Positions 8,430-19,392 of a stretch of 64,000 nucleotides of DNA are shown here, in pieces. A program made the position numbers and the translations under genes. The stretch is taken from positions 55,549-119,548 of the forward strand of contig NZ_JACSQG010000010.1 of the NCBI RefSeq assembly GCF_014836765.1, in the 5' to 3' direction. How positions within the stretch are numbered: position 1 is the first letter of the stretch; each line of letters opens with the position of its first letter. The notes beneath the pieces were generated by a model. It made no database searches. It was not told the origin of the DNA and worked only from the letters and a program-made list of their open reading frames with translations. The stretch is from Serpens gallinarum (GTDB taxonomy: Bacteria; Pseudomonadota; Gammaproteobacteria; Pseudomonadales; Pseudomonadaceae).

Positions 8430-10574
8430 TCAACCTTCCTGGTTACGCAGAATATCGGCTACTTCTATCGAAACTCGCGCAACTTCAATGATCTCCTCGT
8501 ACGGAATAGGTGATCCCCACCCCTTCTCGATCGACCCGAGAAACGCGGCAGCGCACGCTTGCTGGCCCTTATCCTGCTTCCACAAGTTCAGCTTGCTGAA
8601 ACCAGGCCACCCATAACCTTTAAGTTTCCGAAAATTGTCCAGTTGCAATACCCGACCTGCAGTGAACACTTCGACTCGCTCTTTAGGGAAGTTGCTAGCT
8701 CCGTTTGCCAAATAGAAAATCGTGCCAAACGAACCATCTTCAAAGCCTAAAGTAATAGATGCTTTATCCTCAGCAACCTCCACCGCTGGGCTATCACCCA
8801 TGCGTCGCGCCTGGATTGAAACAATTTGGCAACCAGCCAGATAGCGCATCAGATCAATAAAGTGACATGCCTCACCAATAATCCTGCCGCCTCCAGTAGC
8901 CAGGTCTTGAGTCCAATGGCTAGCTGGAATCGCACCAGCATTCATCGTCATGATGAAGGATTTAGGTTCTTTAACCGCTGCCAGAAGGCTCTTCATTCTT
9001 TGTATCTGCGGTGCAAAGCGGCGATTGAAACCGACCATCAACTGTGGGCTATTACCATTTTGGCGGGCAGTTTGGTAGGCCGCTTGAACCTCATCCACTT
9101 CGTCCTGATTAATTGCCAATGGCTTTTCGACAAAGACGTTCTTACCGGCCTGTAATGCTTTGACAACGAAGCGAGCATGGCTGTCGTGACGAGTCGCAAT
9201 TGCGACAGTATTTATCACCGGTTCAGCCAGCATTTTATCTAAGTCGGTGGATGCCTGAGCAAACCCAGCTTTTTCGCCGTGAATTACGCTGTTGATGCCA
9301 CCCGAAGTGACTATTGTGTGAAACTGCGCACCTGCGGTCTTAAAGGCTGGAATGAGTACCCGAGACGCATAGTTCCCGGCTCCGACAAACCCCACAACTG
9401 GGCGCTGAGCATCGAAGACTCCTGAAGCCGATAGCGGGACCTGACGAACTGCCCGCTGTGCCACATCCGATTGGTATAGAAGCAGCATCCCCAGGCCTGA
9501 CTTGTCTTCGGTCAAGGTGACATAGGCCTGTGGAGCATCCTCAAATGCAAAACGATTAGTAATTAGCTCCCGAACATCCAACTGGCCGCTTTCGAGCATA
9601 TCCAGGACGGCTTCAAAATTCCTTTGTTCAGTCCAACGCACAAAGCCGAGCGGATAGTCCTGCCCTTGCTCTTCGTATGCAGGATCATAACGCCCAGGTC
9701 CATAGGAGCAAGAGACCTGAAACGTTAGTTCTTTTTCGTAGAAATCAGCTCGGTTAAGTTCAAGTCCAGTCACACCGACCAGAATGATCCTGCCACGCTT
9801 GCGACTCATACGTGCAGCTTGGGTTACAGGATCACTTGATTTAGTAGAGGCCGTAATGATTACGCCATCGACACCCCGGCCACGGCTGAATGCCATACCA
9901 GCAGCAATCGGGTCTTCACCCTTGCTTGGGTTGCAAATTTGGGCACCATATTGGCGGGCGAGTTCAAGCTTTGAATCATCGAAGTCGATCGCAAGTACTC
10001 GGCAGCCATGGGCTCTCAATAACTGCACAGTAAGCAGGCCAATAAGGCCAACACCGGTGACAACAAACGCCTCGCCAATTGTAGGCTGTGCCAGCCGAAT
10101 CCCCTGCAGGCCAATACTTGCCACTACGACAAAGGCCGCCGATTCATCATCTACATTGTCGGGGATACGTGCACAGAGGTTTTTGGGTACCTTTACCACA
10201 TCAGCATGCGGGCCGTTGGAAACTACCCGATCACCGACTTTAAAGCCCTCTACACCTGCCCCTAATTCCGTCACAACACCCACGTTACAATAGCCCAAGG
10301 GAAGTGGCTGGCCTAGTTTGGACTGAACAGCCTCGATTGTTGTCGCCAAGCCATCTGTCTTGACTTTCTCCAACACCATTTTGACTTTTTCAGGCTGTTG
10401 GCGCGCCTTATCAAAATAAGATGCCTTACCAAAGCCGACCAGCATACGCTCTGTACCGGCTGAAATCAGCGAAACAGAACTGTTTATAATTATATGCTCA
10501 CGAGATACTTGAGGTGCTGGAGCAGTCACTACGCTGGTGTCACCTTTGGCCATATCCTGAAGAACTTGCTTCAT
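8430..10574 (-). CDS. Bi-domain oxidoreductase: zinc-type alcohol dehydrogenase fused to Gfo/Idh/MocA domain
   Basis: 714-residue fusion of two NAD(P)-dependent dehydrogenases. Residues about 1-365 form a medium-chain dehydrogenase (Rossmann motif GVGLIG near 174). Residues about 393-714 form a Gfo/Idh/MocA oxidoreductase (GFVGAGNYASR near 395, VEKPLA near 484). The same architecture is known beside heparinase-like genes in polysaccharide clusters, but to my knowledge its reaction is not established. The start at 10574 has GAGG five bases upstream; an ATG five codons earlier lacks that. It probably oxidises or reduces a sugar nucleotide or lipid-linked sugar for the O-unit; this is inference. 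Confidence 0.88.
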   Translation of the reverse strand: MKQVLQDMAKGDTSVVTAPAPQVSREHIIINSSVSLISAGTERMLVGFGKASYFDKARQQPEKVKMVLEKVKTDGLATTIEAVQSKLGQPLPLGYCNVGVVTELGAGVEGFKVGDRVVSNGPHADVVKVPKNLCARIPDNVDDESAAFVVVASIGLQGIRLAQPTIGEAFVVTGVGLIGLLTVQLLRAHGCRVLAIDFDDSKLELARQYGAQICNPSKGEDPIAAGMAFSRGRGVDGVIITASTKSSDPVTQAARMSRKRGRIILVGVTGLELNRADFYEKELTFQVSCSYGPGRYDPAYEEQGQDYPLGFVRWTEQRNFEAVLDMLESGQLDVRELITNRFAFEDAPQAYVTLTEDKSGLGMLLLYQSDVAQRAVRQVPLSASGVFDAQRPVVGFVGAGNYASRVLIPAFKTAGAQFHTIVTSGGINSVIHGEKAGFAQASTDLDKMLAEPVINTVAIATRHDSHARFVVKALQAGKNVFVEKPLAINQDEVDEVQAAYQTARQNGNSPQLMVGFNRRFAPQIQRMKSLLAAVKEPKSFIMTMNAGAIPASHWTQDLATGGGRIIGEACHFIDLMRYLAGCQIVSIQARRMGDSPAVEVAEDKASITLGFEDGSFGTIFYLANGASNFPKERVEVFTAGRVLQLDNFRKLKGYGWPGFSKLNLWKQDKGQQACAAAFLGSIEKGWGSPIPYEEIIEVARVSIEVADILRNQEG

Positions 10575-10637
10575 TGCAACCTCAAACATAAAAATTTAAG
10601 AAACTCTGCTCGCAGAGCAACGAAAAGAAAACAGCTG

Positions 10638-11492
10638 CTAACCAATATTTTTCATATAAAAATTAGAATATAAGTAATCATATGACTTCTTATGCTCTGC
10701 ACAAATGAAGGCCAGGTTAACCTGCGATGTTGATGCGTGCTCTTTATCATATACCCGCAAAGTGGGAACATGATCAATATTCAAACGATGCATGCGTAAT
10801 TGCTCTGCGACAAAGACCTCTTCACCAAATAAAAAACGCGGATAGGCAACGTGCCCGCCTTTTAAAAAATAGTTCTGAGTAAAAATCATGAATGACCCAT
10901 GGGCTCCATACATTAATTTCTTATTCGAGCTTTCAAGGGATGGCGAAGACACATGAGTGCATTGAGCACGCGAGCGAGCACGCTCCCGCATACGTGATAG
11001 TTTTTGATACCAGCGAAATAAAGTTACGCTGGAACACACAAGACGCATAAATTGTATTTTACGGGCACTAGGGCGGCTCATAATTTTAGGGTTGAGATCA
11101 CGCCCGTCCTTATCGGAAATAATACTGGGAGCTATTAATCCTGTTTCATTAGAAACGGAGCTGTTCAGCAGAGCGGAAAAAAAATCGTCGGCCACAATCA
11201 AGTCGACGTTGCATACCACCACAAAATCGTAAACTTCAGCTCCATGAGGTAGGGTGTCAAGCGCCCTATTGAAAGCCGGGTAATAGCCAATATTATCATT
11301 TCTCAAATACCGAAATGAGTACTCGAACTGCCATGATGAAACGTCCTGCCTCGTCGGAATTGTAGAGTTATCCGCAAGAATCACATCTAGGGTGAGATTT
11401 GGACACGCTTTATATGCACGATTAACTGATTCAAGTAAGCGCAACGCATCATCGTAAGAATTATAACAAACAGGGACCACGCAAATTTTCAT
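10638..11492 (-). CDS. GT2-family glycosyltransferase
   Basis: 284-residue GT-A fold transferase. The N-terminal strand KICVVPVCYNSYDDA, the nucleotide-binding ADNS and the NVD metal site (VVCNVDLIVADDFF, about residue 95) are typical of GT2 rhamnosyl- or related O-antigen transferases. The C-terminal half carries the FGEEVFVAEQLR acceptor-side motif (about 225-240). No membrane helix is evident. The ATG at 11492 is chosen over a TTG four codons upstream. With the GT4 and the initiating transferase this gives three transferases, matching a trisaccharide repeat. Low GC content and frequent AAA/ATA codons set it apart from the flanking genome. Confidence 0.86.
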   Translation of the reverse strand: MKICVVPVCYNSYDDALRLLESVNRAYKACPNLTLDVILADNSTIPTRQDVSSWQFEYSFRYLRNDNIGYYPAFNRALDTLPHGAEVYDFVVVCNVDLIVADDFFSALLNSSVSNETGLIAPSIISDKDGRDLNPKIMSRPSARKIQFMRLVCSSVTLFRWYQKLSRMRERARSRAQCTHVSSPSLESSNKKLMYGAHGSFMIFTQNYFLKGGHVAYPRFLFGEEVFVAEQLRMHRLNIDHVPTLRVYDKEHASTSQVNLAFICAEHKKSYDYLYSNFYMKNIG

Positions 11493-11504
11493 TTGTAATC
11501 TCAA

Positions 11505-12821
11505 TCAGGTTCTAACTTTCATTAAGAAATACACAACAAACCATTGAACCAAAAAAACCAAAGGAAGCGTTAACCATGTTAGCGAACTAATAACATATGT
11601 CTGATAAGCCATTGCGATAAAGTAGATGAAAAACACAACAGCAAAAGCGCTATTTCGGTGACACAAGAGGCGCCAATAACCAAGATTACAGACGTACCCA
11701 AGAACCAATGCAAAAAGCAAGCTGCCGGGCAAGGTAAAATCAGTTATAAATCCTCTAAAAACCGTATAAAGATTACCTTTGATAAACGCACCATATTCAT
11801 AATATTCATCGTAAATACCCATTGGTACAAAACGATCATCTCCTGCCAACTGAAAGAATGACATGAACGTATAGAATCCGGTAGTAAATATATCCTGCCT
11901 ATAGCTCATTAACGAATCATCGAAATAACGCTCTGAAAACCAATCTGAAAATGCCGGTAAATGAACAGAAGAATAAGTAACCAAATAATATCTCAAACGA
12001 TCAAATATCACAGAAGCATCATTTAGCTGATAAATCCCTCTTGATAAAAACGAGACCAAAATCAAAGGCAACACTAACGCCCCATACCAACACAGGCTAC
12101 GAATATTAGCATAGTTAAGCAGCGTAAGATTTTTATTGTAGATTCTGGCAACTAGAATCCCACCAATAAAAAGAAATACTGAAAAGAAAAACAGCCCTTT
12201 TGCACTTTGCATAAACATAACAAGCAAAGCTGGAAGAAAGGAGAAAATCAGTATAACGATCTTTATCTTTGATTTATCCCGCGAACCGTATATTAGCCCA
12301 CCCAAAACTGCAGTGTAATAGCAACACTGCAAGCCAAGCTGAGAATAAATACTATTAACAATCTCGCCTGAATATCTTTTCCCAGCATAAATTCCGCCAA
12401 CAGCAATGGGATTTGCCAGTATTTGGGCGATTGAAATTCCTTGTTTTAGCACCCCAAGAAATGTCATCAGCAGCGCAAAACTAGCTGCTGTATAAAATGC
12501 TGCAATAATCAAAGGCCTATCAAAATAATATTTGGCTGCCGGCTTATTCTGATTAAGCTCAAAGGCAACTGGCCAGCGAAACAAGAAGCTAGACAAAGAA
12601 AAAGCAAAACAAAATGACAATATATACGCAATTGACCAAGGACTAACCGGCGCCTCAAAGGCGACCACAAGCGGGAACGCTGTATAAAAAAACCAGAATA
12701 GTAAAAAAATAGAAGCTGGATTTAACCAAACTCCGACTATTTTCCTCGAGCACCAAGCGCCCAATAAAAAAAGCGAAGATAGTAGAAAATTGACTATTTT
12801 GATAAGCCAAAAGTCATCCAT
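11505..12821 (-). CDS. wzy: Wzy-type O-antigen polymerase
   Basis: 438-residue polytopic membrane protein with about 11 hydrophobic segments. It belongs by composition and context to the O-antigen polymerases, which join undecaprenyl-linked repeat units at the periplasmic face. Wzy proteins share little sequence, so the call rests on topology, length and position directly after the wzx gene. A long hydrophilic loop at about residues 270-345 fits the catalytic periplasmic loop of this class. The start at 12821 has GGAA eight bases upstream and overlaps the end of wzx; the TTG start 10 codons upstream is less likely. This is one of the most AT-rich genes in the window. Confidence 0.8.
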   Translation of the reverse strand: MDDFWLIKIVNFLLSSLFLLGAWCSRKIVGVWLNPASIFLLFWFFYTAFPLVVAFEAPVSPWSIAYILSFCFAFSLSSFLFRWPVAFELNQNKPAAKYYFDRPLIIAAFYTAASFALLMTFLGVLKQGISIAQILANPIAVGGIYAGKRYSGEIVNSIYSQLGLQCCYYTAVLGGLIYGSRDKSKIKIVILIFSFLPALLVMFMQSAKGLFFFSVFLFIGGILVARIYNKNLTLLNYANIRSLCWYGALVLPLILVSFLSRGIYQLNDASVIFDRLRYYLVTYSSVHLPAFSDWFSERYFDDSLMSYRQDIFTTGFYTFMSFFQLAGDDRFVPMGIYDEYYEYGAFIKGNLYTVFRGFITDFTLPGSLLFALVLGYVCNLGYWRLLCHRNSAFAVVFFIYFIAMAYQTYVISSLTWLTLPLVFLVQWFVVYFLMKVRT

Positions 12822-14076
12822 GTACAGGTTTCCACTGATATTTAAAGACAAACGACATCAGCAGCAGGACTTCCGCTAAGACAAAAGAAAACGCTGCACC
12901 ATAGGCCGCAAAAAAATGTGAAACAACCAACGAAAAAGCAAAGATCGTCACCCCCACAACAAACACAGCAGAGGCGTAATAAGACTGCTCACCTATTAAA
13001 CTCAATCCGACAACCCCAAACATGGAGTTTGCAACACCAAAGATTACGGCTGGCGCCATCAATGCAATAAGCATAGTTACGTCGCCGCTAAAGCCCGGCA
13101 TCAGGCCGAAGTTTTGGCCGAGATGAATCAATAGTACCCCAACCGGCAATACCACCAGCATCAGATAAACCTGTATGCGTGTATTTTTCCAGATTAGATT
13201 AAACGCTTGCAATTTGGTTTTTCGCTCTATACTTAACAACGACCACGCTTTCAAAGCTTTCGGCATAAAAAGTTGGTTTAAAGGGCGCGCTAATGCCTGA
13301 ATACTTTTTATCACCTTCTCAGCTAGAGCATAGGCGGAAACCGCAGCACTGCTTGAGACTCCTGCCAGTATTAGAATATTTGCACCTCGGAAGAGAGCAA
13401 CTGAGATGTTACCCAGAAACAGGTGCCGCCCTTCGCTGAGCATAGAAAACATTGCCTTTGCAGTAACTGATCGTACACCACGTAGGCCGAAGCGGCTCAA
13501 CAGCGTGGTTAATGCGGCGATGCCAGAGAACAAATAACTTCCGGCCAAGATCATCGACGCCAGCAGAAGGTCCGCTTCGCCATCAACTAGTAAATAGACA
13601 GCCAAGACCGCACAACAGCGTGAAAACAGAACAAAAACGGCTAACAGCCAGTTACTTTCGATCGCTTGAAAATAGTAGTTACACTGAAAAATCATCCCTA
13701 ATACGAAACACAACCATACGAGTAGAACCGCCACGCTGCCGTCGGCGAACAAGTGGTAAATGCCAGCCAATGGTAGGGCCGAAACCAAAAAAAGCGCGAT
13801 TCGCGCACCGAGAATATTAAATAAACATGTTGCTTCCGCCAAACTCCCCGCCTGTTTTCGGGCCTCGATTATCAACTGCACGCCACTTGTATCGAAACTG
13901 TACAAGCACACTGTCAAAACATAGAATGCAAGGGCTTCTGCCACCACCAGCTCGGCGAATGATTCCTTGCCTAGCATGCCCAGTAAAAAAGGAAAAACCA
14001 ACAAGGGGAACAAGGCATTTGCCCCCTGTATTGCCATCAGGGATAAACCATTGATTACACTCGCATTAAACCTCAT
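12814..14076 (-). CDS. wzx: Wzx-type O-unit flippase
   Basis: 420-residue polytopic protein of the MOP/polysaccharide-exporter superfamily with about 12 membrane segments. It moves the lipid-linked O-unit from the cytoplasmic to the periplasmic leaflet. The N-terminal segment NGLSLMAIQGANALFPLL resembles the first helix of Wzx and RfbX proteins. The start has AAGGA upstream. It overlaps the polymerase gene by 8 bp, so the two are probably co-translated. Wzx is poorly conserved; the assignment rests on helices, length and neighbours. Confidence 0.87.
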   Translation of the reverse strand: MRFNASVINGLSLMAIQGANALFPLLVFPFLLGMLGKESFAELVVAEALAFYVLTVCLYSFDTSGVQLIIEARKQAGSLAEATCLFNILGARIALFLVSALPLAGIYHLFADGSVAVLLVWLCFVLGMIFQCNYYFQAIESNWLLAVFVLFSRCCAVLAVYLLVDGEADLLLASMILAGSYLFSGIAALTTLLSRFGLRGVRSVTAKAMFSMLSEGRHLFLGNISVALFRGANILILAGVSSSAAVSAYALAEKVIKSIQALARPLNQLFMPKALKAWSLLSIERKTKLQAFNLIWKNTRIQVYLMLVVLPVGVLLIHLGQNFGLMPGFSGDVTMLIALMAPAVIFGVANSMFGVVGLSLIGEQSYYASAVFVVGVTIFAFSLVVSHFFAAYGAAFSFVLAEVLLLMSFVFKYQWKPVHG

Positions 14077-14136
14077 CAGTATCCTTCAGATCATTCCCAT
14101 TTAACTCAGCTACTGCGCCGTTCTTCTCCTACACTT

Positions 14137-15327
14137 TCACAGCGCCTGATTGAACTTGCCCGACGCCTTTGACCGCTCTCTGGAGCGCCGCTTTATCCAG
14201 CTCATCGCCGGTCGTTCAACTCCCAGATGTGCAAGGTGCGCAGCTATTAACACTAAAGGCGTGATCAAGCAAATCACTGACCAGAACGCCAGCGGCGCGA
14301 GTTCACTGACCACCTCACGACCCAAAACAAAATGGATAATGAAAAAAAGAACCAGGCCATGCAAAAGATAAATCCCGTAGGACAGCTCGCCCATCCAGCG
14401 GACAGGGGAATTATCCAGTACACCAAACAGCCGATTCCCAGCGGCGACGATTATAAAAACAAGAGAAAGCAGCACTAATGCGAGCGAATCATAAGCCGAG
14501 GGTAACTGAGTAACAATGAGCAATAGGGCCAATGCAACGAAGGAGAACCACCTATCAGCAAGCAATTTTTTCCACGGTTCATAGCGGCAGATAACTGCTG
14601 CCACCATCCCCCCCAAGAAGCTGCTCAACACGATCATCTTAGGTGTCCATACCCCGACCATCAAATATAGAGCAAAACAAGAAAACACTACGCCTCGCAG
14701 TGAAACGTGCCCGTTTAAGCACACCGCAAGTAGAGGCAAGCACAGATAGAAAAACCATTCGAAGGGCAGCGACCACGTGACACTGGCGACCATAATCGAG
14801 GTGTTCTGTATGCCATTTATATCCGGTTTGCCATTGATCGTGAAAGCGAGCCACTTGAATACCGAATCAATCAGACTTTCCAATGACACCGAAAGTGTCC
14901 AGTTCGACCGAATGGCCACAAATAAAAGAAGCATACCCACGGTTAGCATGTACAAGGGGAATAATCTTGCGACACGCGAAAGGTACAACTGAAACCAGTC
15001 GATCCGATGCACCTTGCTGTTCAGCACTTTGGTAGTAAACAGAAAGCTGGTCACCATGAAGAATAGCGCAACACTTCCCTGGCCCAGCATTACGAATAGA
15101 TTAGAGGGTGGCAGCTCCCAGCGGCCAGTTTTCAGATAGAAGTACCAGATACATGAATGGTGAAGAAAAACAAAAAAGGCTAAATAGCCACGCAGTCCAT
15201 CTAAGGCTAAGTAACGTCCGCTGCCTGCGGGTTGAAGTTTCCCACCGCCATATCTAAACAACTTCGAGGCTACTAGCAAGGCTAAGGCCAAGGTTATCGC
15301 TATCACCACAGGGTTGACTGCCGTCAT
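14137..15327 (-). CDS. Acyltransferase 3 family protein (probable O-antigen O-acetylase)
   Basis: 396-residue integral membrane acyltransferase of the OafA/AT3 family. About ten membrane segments are visible. The N-terminal region has the family motif LDGLRGYLAFFVFLHHS (about residues 43-59) with the HH active-site pair, and a later YGIYLLHG segment (about residue 318) is also typical. Such enzymes acetylate O-antigen sugars from a cytoplasmic acyl donor. No SGNH domain is fused. GTG 15330 directly precedes the chosen ATG at 15327. Its place between wecC and wzx argues for a modification built into or onto the O-unit. Confidence 0.88.
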   Translation of the reverse strand: MTAVNPVVIAITLALALLVASKLFRYGGGKLQPAGSGRYLALDGLRGYLAFFVFLHHSCIWYFYLKTGRWELPPSNLFVMLGQGSVALFFMVTSFLFTTKVLNSKVHRIDWFQLYLSRVARLFPLYMLTVGMLLLFVAIRSNWTLSVSLESLIDSVFKWLAFTINGKPDINGIQNTSIMVASVTWSLPFEWFFYLCLPLLAVCLNGHVSLRGVVFSCFALYLMVGVWTPKMIVLSSFLGGMVAAVICRYEPWKKLLADRWFSFVALALLLIVTQLPSAYDSLALVLLSLVFIIVAAGNRLFGVLDNSPVRWMGELSYGIYLLHGLVLFFIIHFVLGREVVSELAPLAFWSVICLITPLVLIAAHLAHLGVERPAMSWIKRRSRERSKASGKFNQAL

Positions 15328-15430
15328 CACTCACACAACGCTTTGCTAGAATTAAAGTAGTTTCTTGACCTAGGGTCGACAGCCATCAAAGTTTTACCGG
15401 TTAGCCGATATTGGCGCCACTGATAAAAAA

Positions 15431-16702
15431 TTAACAGGCTGACCAAATACCCCGGGTGTCGACGACTTTGTGAGTGGTCAGAATACTCCTCGGAATTGTC
15501 TTGAACGACTTATGATCTACCAGCAACACAATCACGTCGGCTACGGCAAGAGCTGCATCGATGACCTCAAGCCTGAGCCTCCCGGCCAACTGCCCTGATA
15601 ATGCGTCAATATTCGGCTCCACTGCGAGTACAGGGCCTGGATGAGTCGCGAGAATTTTCTGAGTAATGGCAACCGCCGGGCTCTCGCGCAGATCATCGAT
15701 ATCAGGCTTGAATGCCAGCCCCAGACAGGCGATGGTCACATCGCGGGCAGTCTTGAGCGGATTTGCCAAGAGAAACTCGCCAACCGCCAATTTGGTTTTT
15801 TCCAATACCCACTCCGGCTTGCTGTCGTTAACCTCACGTGCAGCTCGAATCAACCGGGCTTCAGCCGGCGCCTTGCTCACAATGAACCACGGATCCACAG
15901 CAATGCAGTGACCACCTACACCTGGGCCAGGCTGAAGGATATTGACGCGCGGGTGTCGATTGGCTAAGCGAATCAATTCCCAGACGTTGATGTCTAACTT
16001 GTCACAGATAATTGACAGCTCATTGGCGAAAGCAATGTTGGTATCTCGGAAACTATTTTCTGTTAGCTTGCACATTTCTGCCGTACGGGCGTTTGTGACC
16101 ACGCAATCGCCTTCAACAAAAATCTTATACAAACTTGCAGCCGCCGCCGAGCACCTCGGGGTCATGCCGCCTATTACTCGATCATTTTGAACAAGCTCGC
16201 GCAGCACATGTCCCGGCAACACCCGCTCCGGGCAGTGTGCAACTCGAATATCTGACTCTTCGCCATGTGTCTGTGGAAAAGTCAGGTCAGGTCGAAATTC
16301 AGCCATCCAGGCAGACATTTGTTCGGTTGCACCGACAGGAGAGGTGGACTCCAAAATGACCAAGTCACCTTTCTTCAATACTGGGGCAATAGCCTTACTG
16401 GCCGATTCAATATAACCAAGATCTGGTTCATGGTCGCCCTTGAAAGGGGTCGGTACTGCCACTAAAAATGCATCGGCAGGCTCAGGTGTCGTCGTTGCTC
16501 GCAGGTAGCCCTCAGTTACGGCAGCATGTACCACGATATCCAGGTCCGGCTCAACAATATGTATTCTCCCCTGATTTATGGTCGCTACGGCCTTGGGATT
16601 TACGTCAACGCCAATAACTTTTTTCTTACGCGAGGCAAATACTGCTGCGGTAGGAAGCCCAATGTAACCGAGACCTATGACGGAGATAGTTTGAAACGAC
16701 AT
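15431..16702 (-). CDS. wecC: UDP-N-acetyl-D-mannosamine dehydrogenase
   Basis: 423-residue UDP-sugar 6-dehydrogenase of the UDP-Glc/GDP-Man dehydrogenase family. It oxidises UDP-ManNAc to UDP-ManNAcA with two NAD. Visible features are the N-terminal Rossmann motif GLGYIGLPTA (about 10-19), the catalytic-cysteine motif PGVGGHC (about residue 250), and the C-terminal UDP-binding domain with FKPDIDDLRESP. The length and the SVIGLGYIGLP start match WecC better than UDP-glucose dehydrogenase. It follows wecB after a 104-bp gap, so the pair together converts UDP-GlcNAc to UDP-ManNAcA. Confidence 0.93.
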   Translation of the reverse strand: MSFQTISVIGLGYIGLPTAAVFASRKKKVIGVDVNPKAVATINQGRIHIVEPDLDIVVHAAVTEGYLRATTTPEPADAFLVAVPTPFKGDHEPDLGYIESASKAIAPVLKKGDLVILESTSPVGATEQMSAWMAEFRPDLTFPQTHGEESDIRVAHCPERVLPGHVLRELVQNDRVIGGMTPRCSAAAASLYKIFVEGDCVVTNARTAEMCKLTENSFRDTNIAFANELSIICDKLDINVWELIRLANRHPRVNILQPGPGVGGHCIAVDPWFIVSKAPAEARLIRAAREVNDSKPEWVLEKTKLAVGEFLLANPLKTARDVTIACLGLAFKPDIDDLRESPAVAITQKILATHPGPVLAVEPNIDALSGQLAGRLRLEVIDAALAVADVIVLLVDHKSFKTIPRSILTTHKVVDTRGIWSAC

Positions 16703-16806
16703 GATGATCTTTACTCGACACTGAAATACTGAAGTAGATGTGCACCTAGGACACGCTTGCCTATACTAGATCTCTATAGGGCTAATGGCACCTTGAAACT
16801 TAATCT

Positions 16807-17928
16807 TTACCGTATGGCTAGCAATGCCGCCAAGATGTGCTTGCAAGCTTCCCCATCTCCGTACGGGTTATGGGCATAGCTCATGTCCTGGTAGGCCATC
16901 GGATCAACCAATAGACGGTTTAACTCTCGAACGATACTGGCAGCTTCAGTGCCAACCAGTTTTACCGTGCCTGCGGCAACGGCTTCCGGTCGCTCGGTGG
17001 TATCTCGCATCACCAGTACCGGTTTGCCTAGCGAGGGCGCTTCTTCCTGAATCCCGCCTGAGTCTGTAAGGATAATATGCGAGCGGCTCATTAGATAAAC
17101 GAAAGGCAAATAATCAAGCGGCTCAATCAAATGTATGTTTTCAATGCCTGCCAAAAGACGATTTACAGGCTCACGGACATTAGGGTTGAGGTGAACGGGA
17201 TAGACGATATCCACCGCAGGATGTTGCTTGGCAACTTCCATTAGAGCCTGGCAGATACGCTCGAAGCCCCCGCCGAAGCTTTCTCGGCGGTGACCGGTCA
17301 CCAGAATTAATTTTCGGTTTGGGCCTAGGAAGTCGGAGGGTGCGGCGGCCTTGGCTTTGAGGTCCTCGTCCTGATCAAGCCGTTTGACCACATCTAGAAG
17401 TGCATCAATCACTGTATTGCCGGTCACGACGATGCTCTTGGGGTCTATACCTTCACGCAGCAAGTTAGCTTGGGACATTTCTGTTGGAGCCAAATGCAGA
17501 TTGGCTAGGGCACCAGCCAACTTGCGGTTGGCCTCTTCTGGCCAAGGGGAGTAAATGTTCCCAGTGCGCAAGCCCGCTTCCACGTGGGCAACAGGGATTT
17601 GCTGGTAGTAGGCCGCCAAACTGGCCGCAAAGGTTGTGGCAGTATCGCCATGAACCAGCACTATATCCGGCTTAAACTCTTCAAAGACGCGTTTCATGCC
17701 CTGCAGGATTGATGTGGTCACATCAGTTAAGTCTTGGCCGGGCTTCATAACGTTCAAATCAAAATCCGGTTCGATACCAAAAAGCCCCAGAACCTGATCC
17801 AACATCTCACGGTGCTGGCCGGTAACGCAGACCTTCGCTTCGAAACGCTTGTCAGCGGCCAACGCCAGAACTAGTGGCGCCATTTTGATCGCCTCTGGGC
17901 GGGTGCCAAACACACACAATGTCTTCAC
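16807..17928 (-). CDS. wecB: UDP-N-acetylglucosamine 2-epimerase (non-hydrolysing)
   Basis: 373-residue GT-B-fold epimerase interconverting UDP-GlcNAc and UDP-ManNAc. Typical motifs are [12 protein letters not shown] near the N-terminus, VHGDT near residue 93, HVEAGLRTG near 115 and the C-terminal [15 protein letters not shown]. The GTG start at 17928 has GGAG five bases upstream and gives the usual family length; an upstream ATG would add an 11-residue tail without support. It lies 19 bp after rmlC and upstream of wecC, so it probably belongs to the same transcript. Confidence 0.94.
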   Translation of the reverse strand: MKTLCVFGTRPEAIKMAPLVLALAADKRFEAKVCVTGQHREMLDQVLGLFGIEPDFDLNVMKPGQDLTDVTTSILQGMKRVFEEFKPDIVLVHGDTATTFAASLAAYYQQIPVAHVEAGLRTGNIYSPWPEEANRKLAGALANLHLAPTEMSQANLLREGIDPKSIVVTGNTVIDALLDVVKRLDQDEDLKAKAAAPSDFLGPNRKLILVTGHRRESFGGGFERICQALMEVAKQHPAVDIVYPVHLNPNVREPVNRLLAGIENIHLIEPLDYLPFVYLMSRSHIILTDSGGIQEEAPSLGKPVLVMRDTTERPEAVAAGTVKLVGTEAASIVRELNRLLVDPMAYQDMSYAHNPYGDGEACKHILAALLAIR

Positions 17929-17947
17929 GAAAACTCCAAATAAAAAC

Positions 17948-18510
17948 TTACAGACGACCAAACGTGACCGTATTCAGTAAATCCGCTTGCTGGTCTTTTT
18001 CAGACGTGAGGATTTGAACATTTTTCGGCCAATCAATGCTCAGACTTAAATCATCCCAACGAATCGCTCCCTCGCACTCTTTCGCGTAGTAATCAGTCGT
18101 CTTGTACAAGAACTCGGTACCGTCTTCCAAGGCAATAAAGCCATGGGCGAAGCCTTCAGGAATCCACAGCATGCGCTTGTTGGCCGCACTGAGTTCTACT
18201 CCGACCCACTTACCGAACGTTGGCGAGTCTGGGCGAATGTCTACCGCCACATCGAATGCTGCGCCGCGCACCACGCGAACCAATTTGCCCTGGGCATGCG
18301 GGTCGCGTTGAAAATGCAGGCCTCGCAGCACACCTTTTTTGGAACAGGAATGGTTGTCCTGAACAAAGGGGCGCGGAATGGGCAGGCCAAGCTTTTGCAG
18401 CTCGGCATGAAAACGCTGCTCGTTGAAACTTTCCATGAACCAGCCGCGCTCGTCTTCGTAGACGGTGGGCTCGATCAGCACGACGTCGGGGATGTCGGTT
18501 TGAGTCAGTT

Positions 18511-18514
<4 letters not shown>
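17948..18514 (-). CDS. rmlC: dTDP-4-dehydrorhamnose 3,5-epimerase
   Basis: 188-residue cupin-fold epimerase, third enzyme of dTDP-L-rhamnose synthesis, acting on the RmlB product. The sequence has the family segments [11 protein letters not shown] (about 23-33), [18 protein letters not shown] with the catalytic-base His (about 51-68), and IPEGFAHGF near 117. It overlaps rmlA by 4 bp (ATGA). Order and spacing follow the conserved rmlDAC unit of pseudomonads. Confidence 0.95.
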
Positions 18515-19388
<874 letters not shown>

Positions 19389-19392
<4 letters not shown>

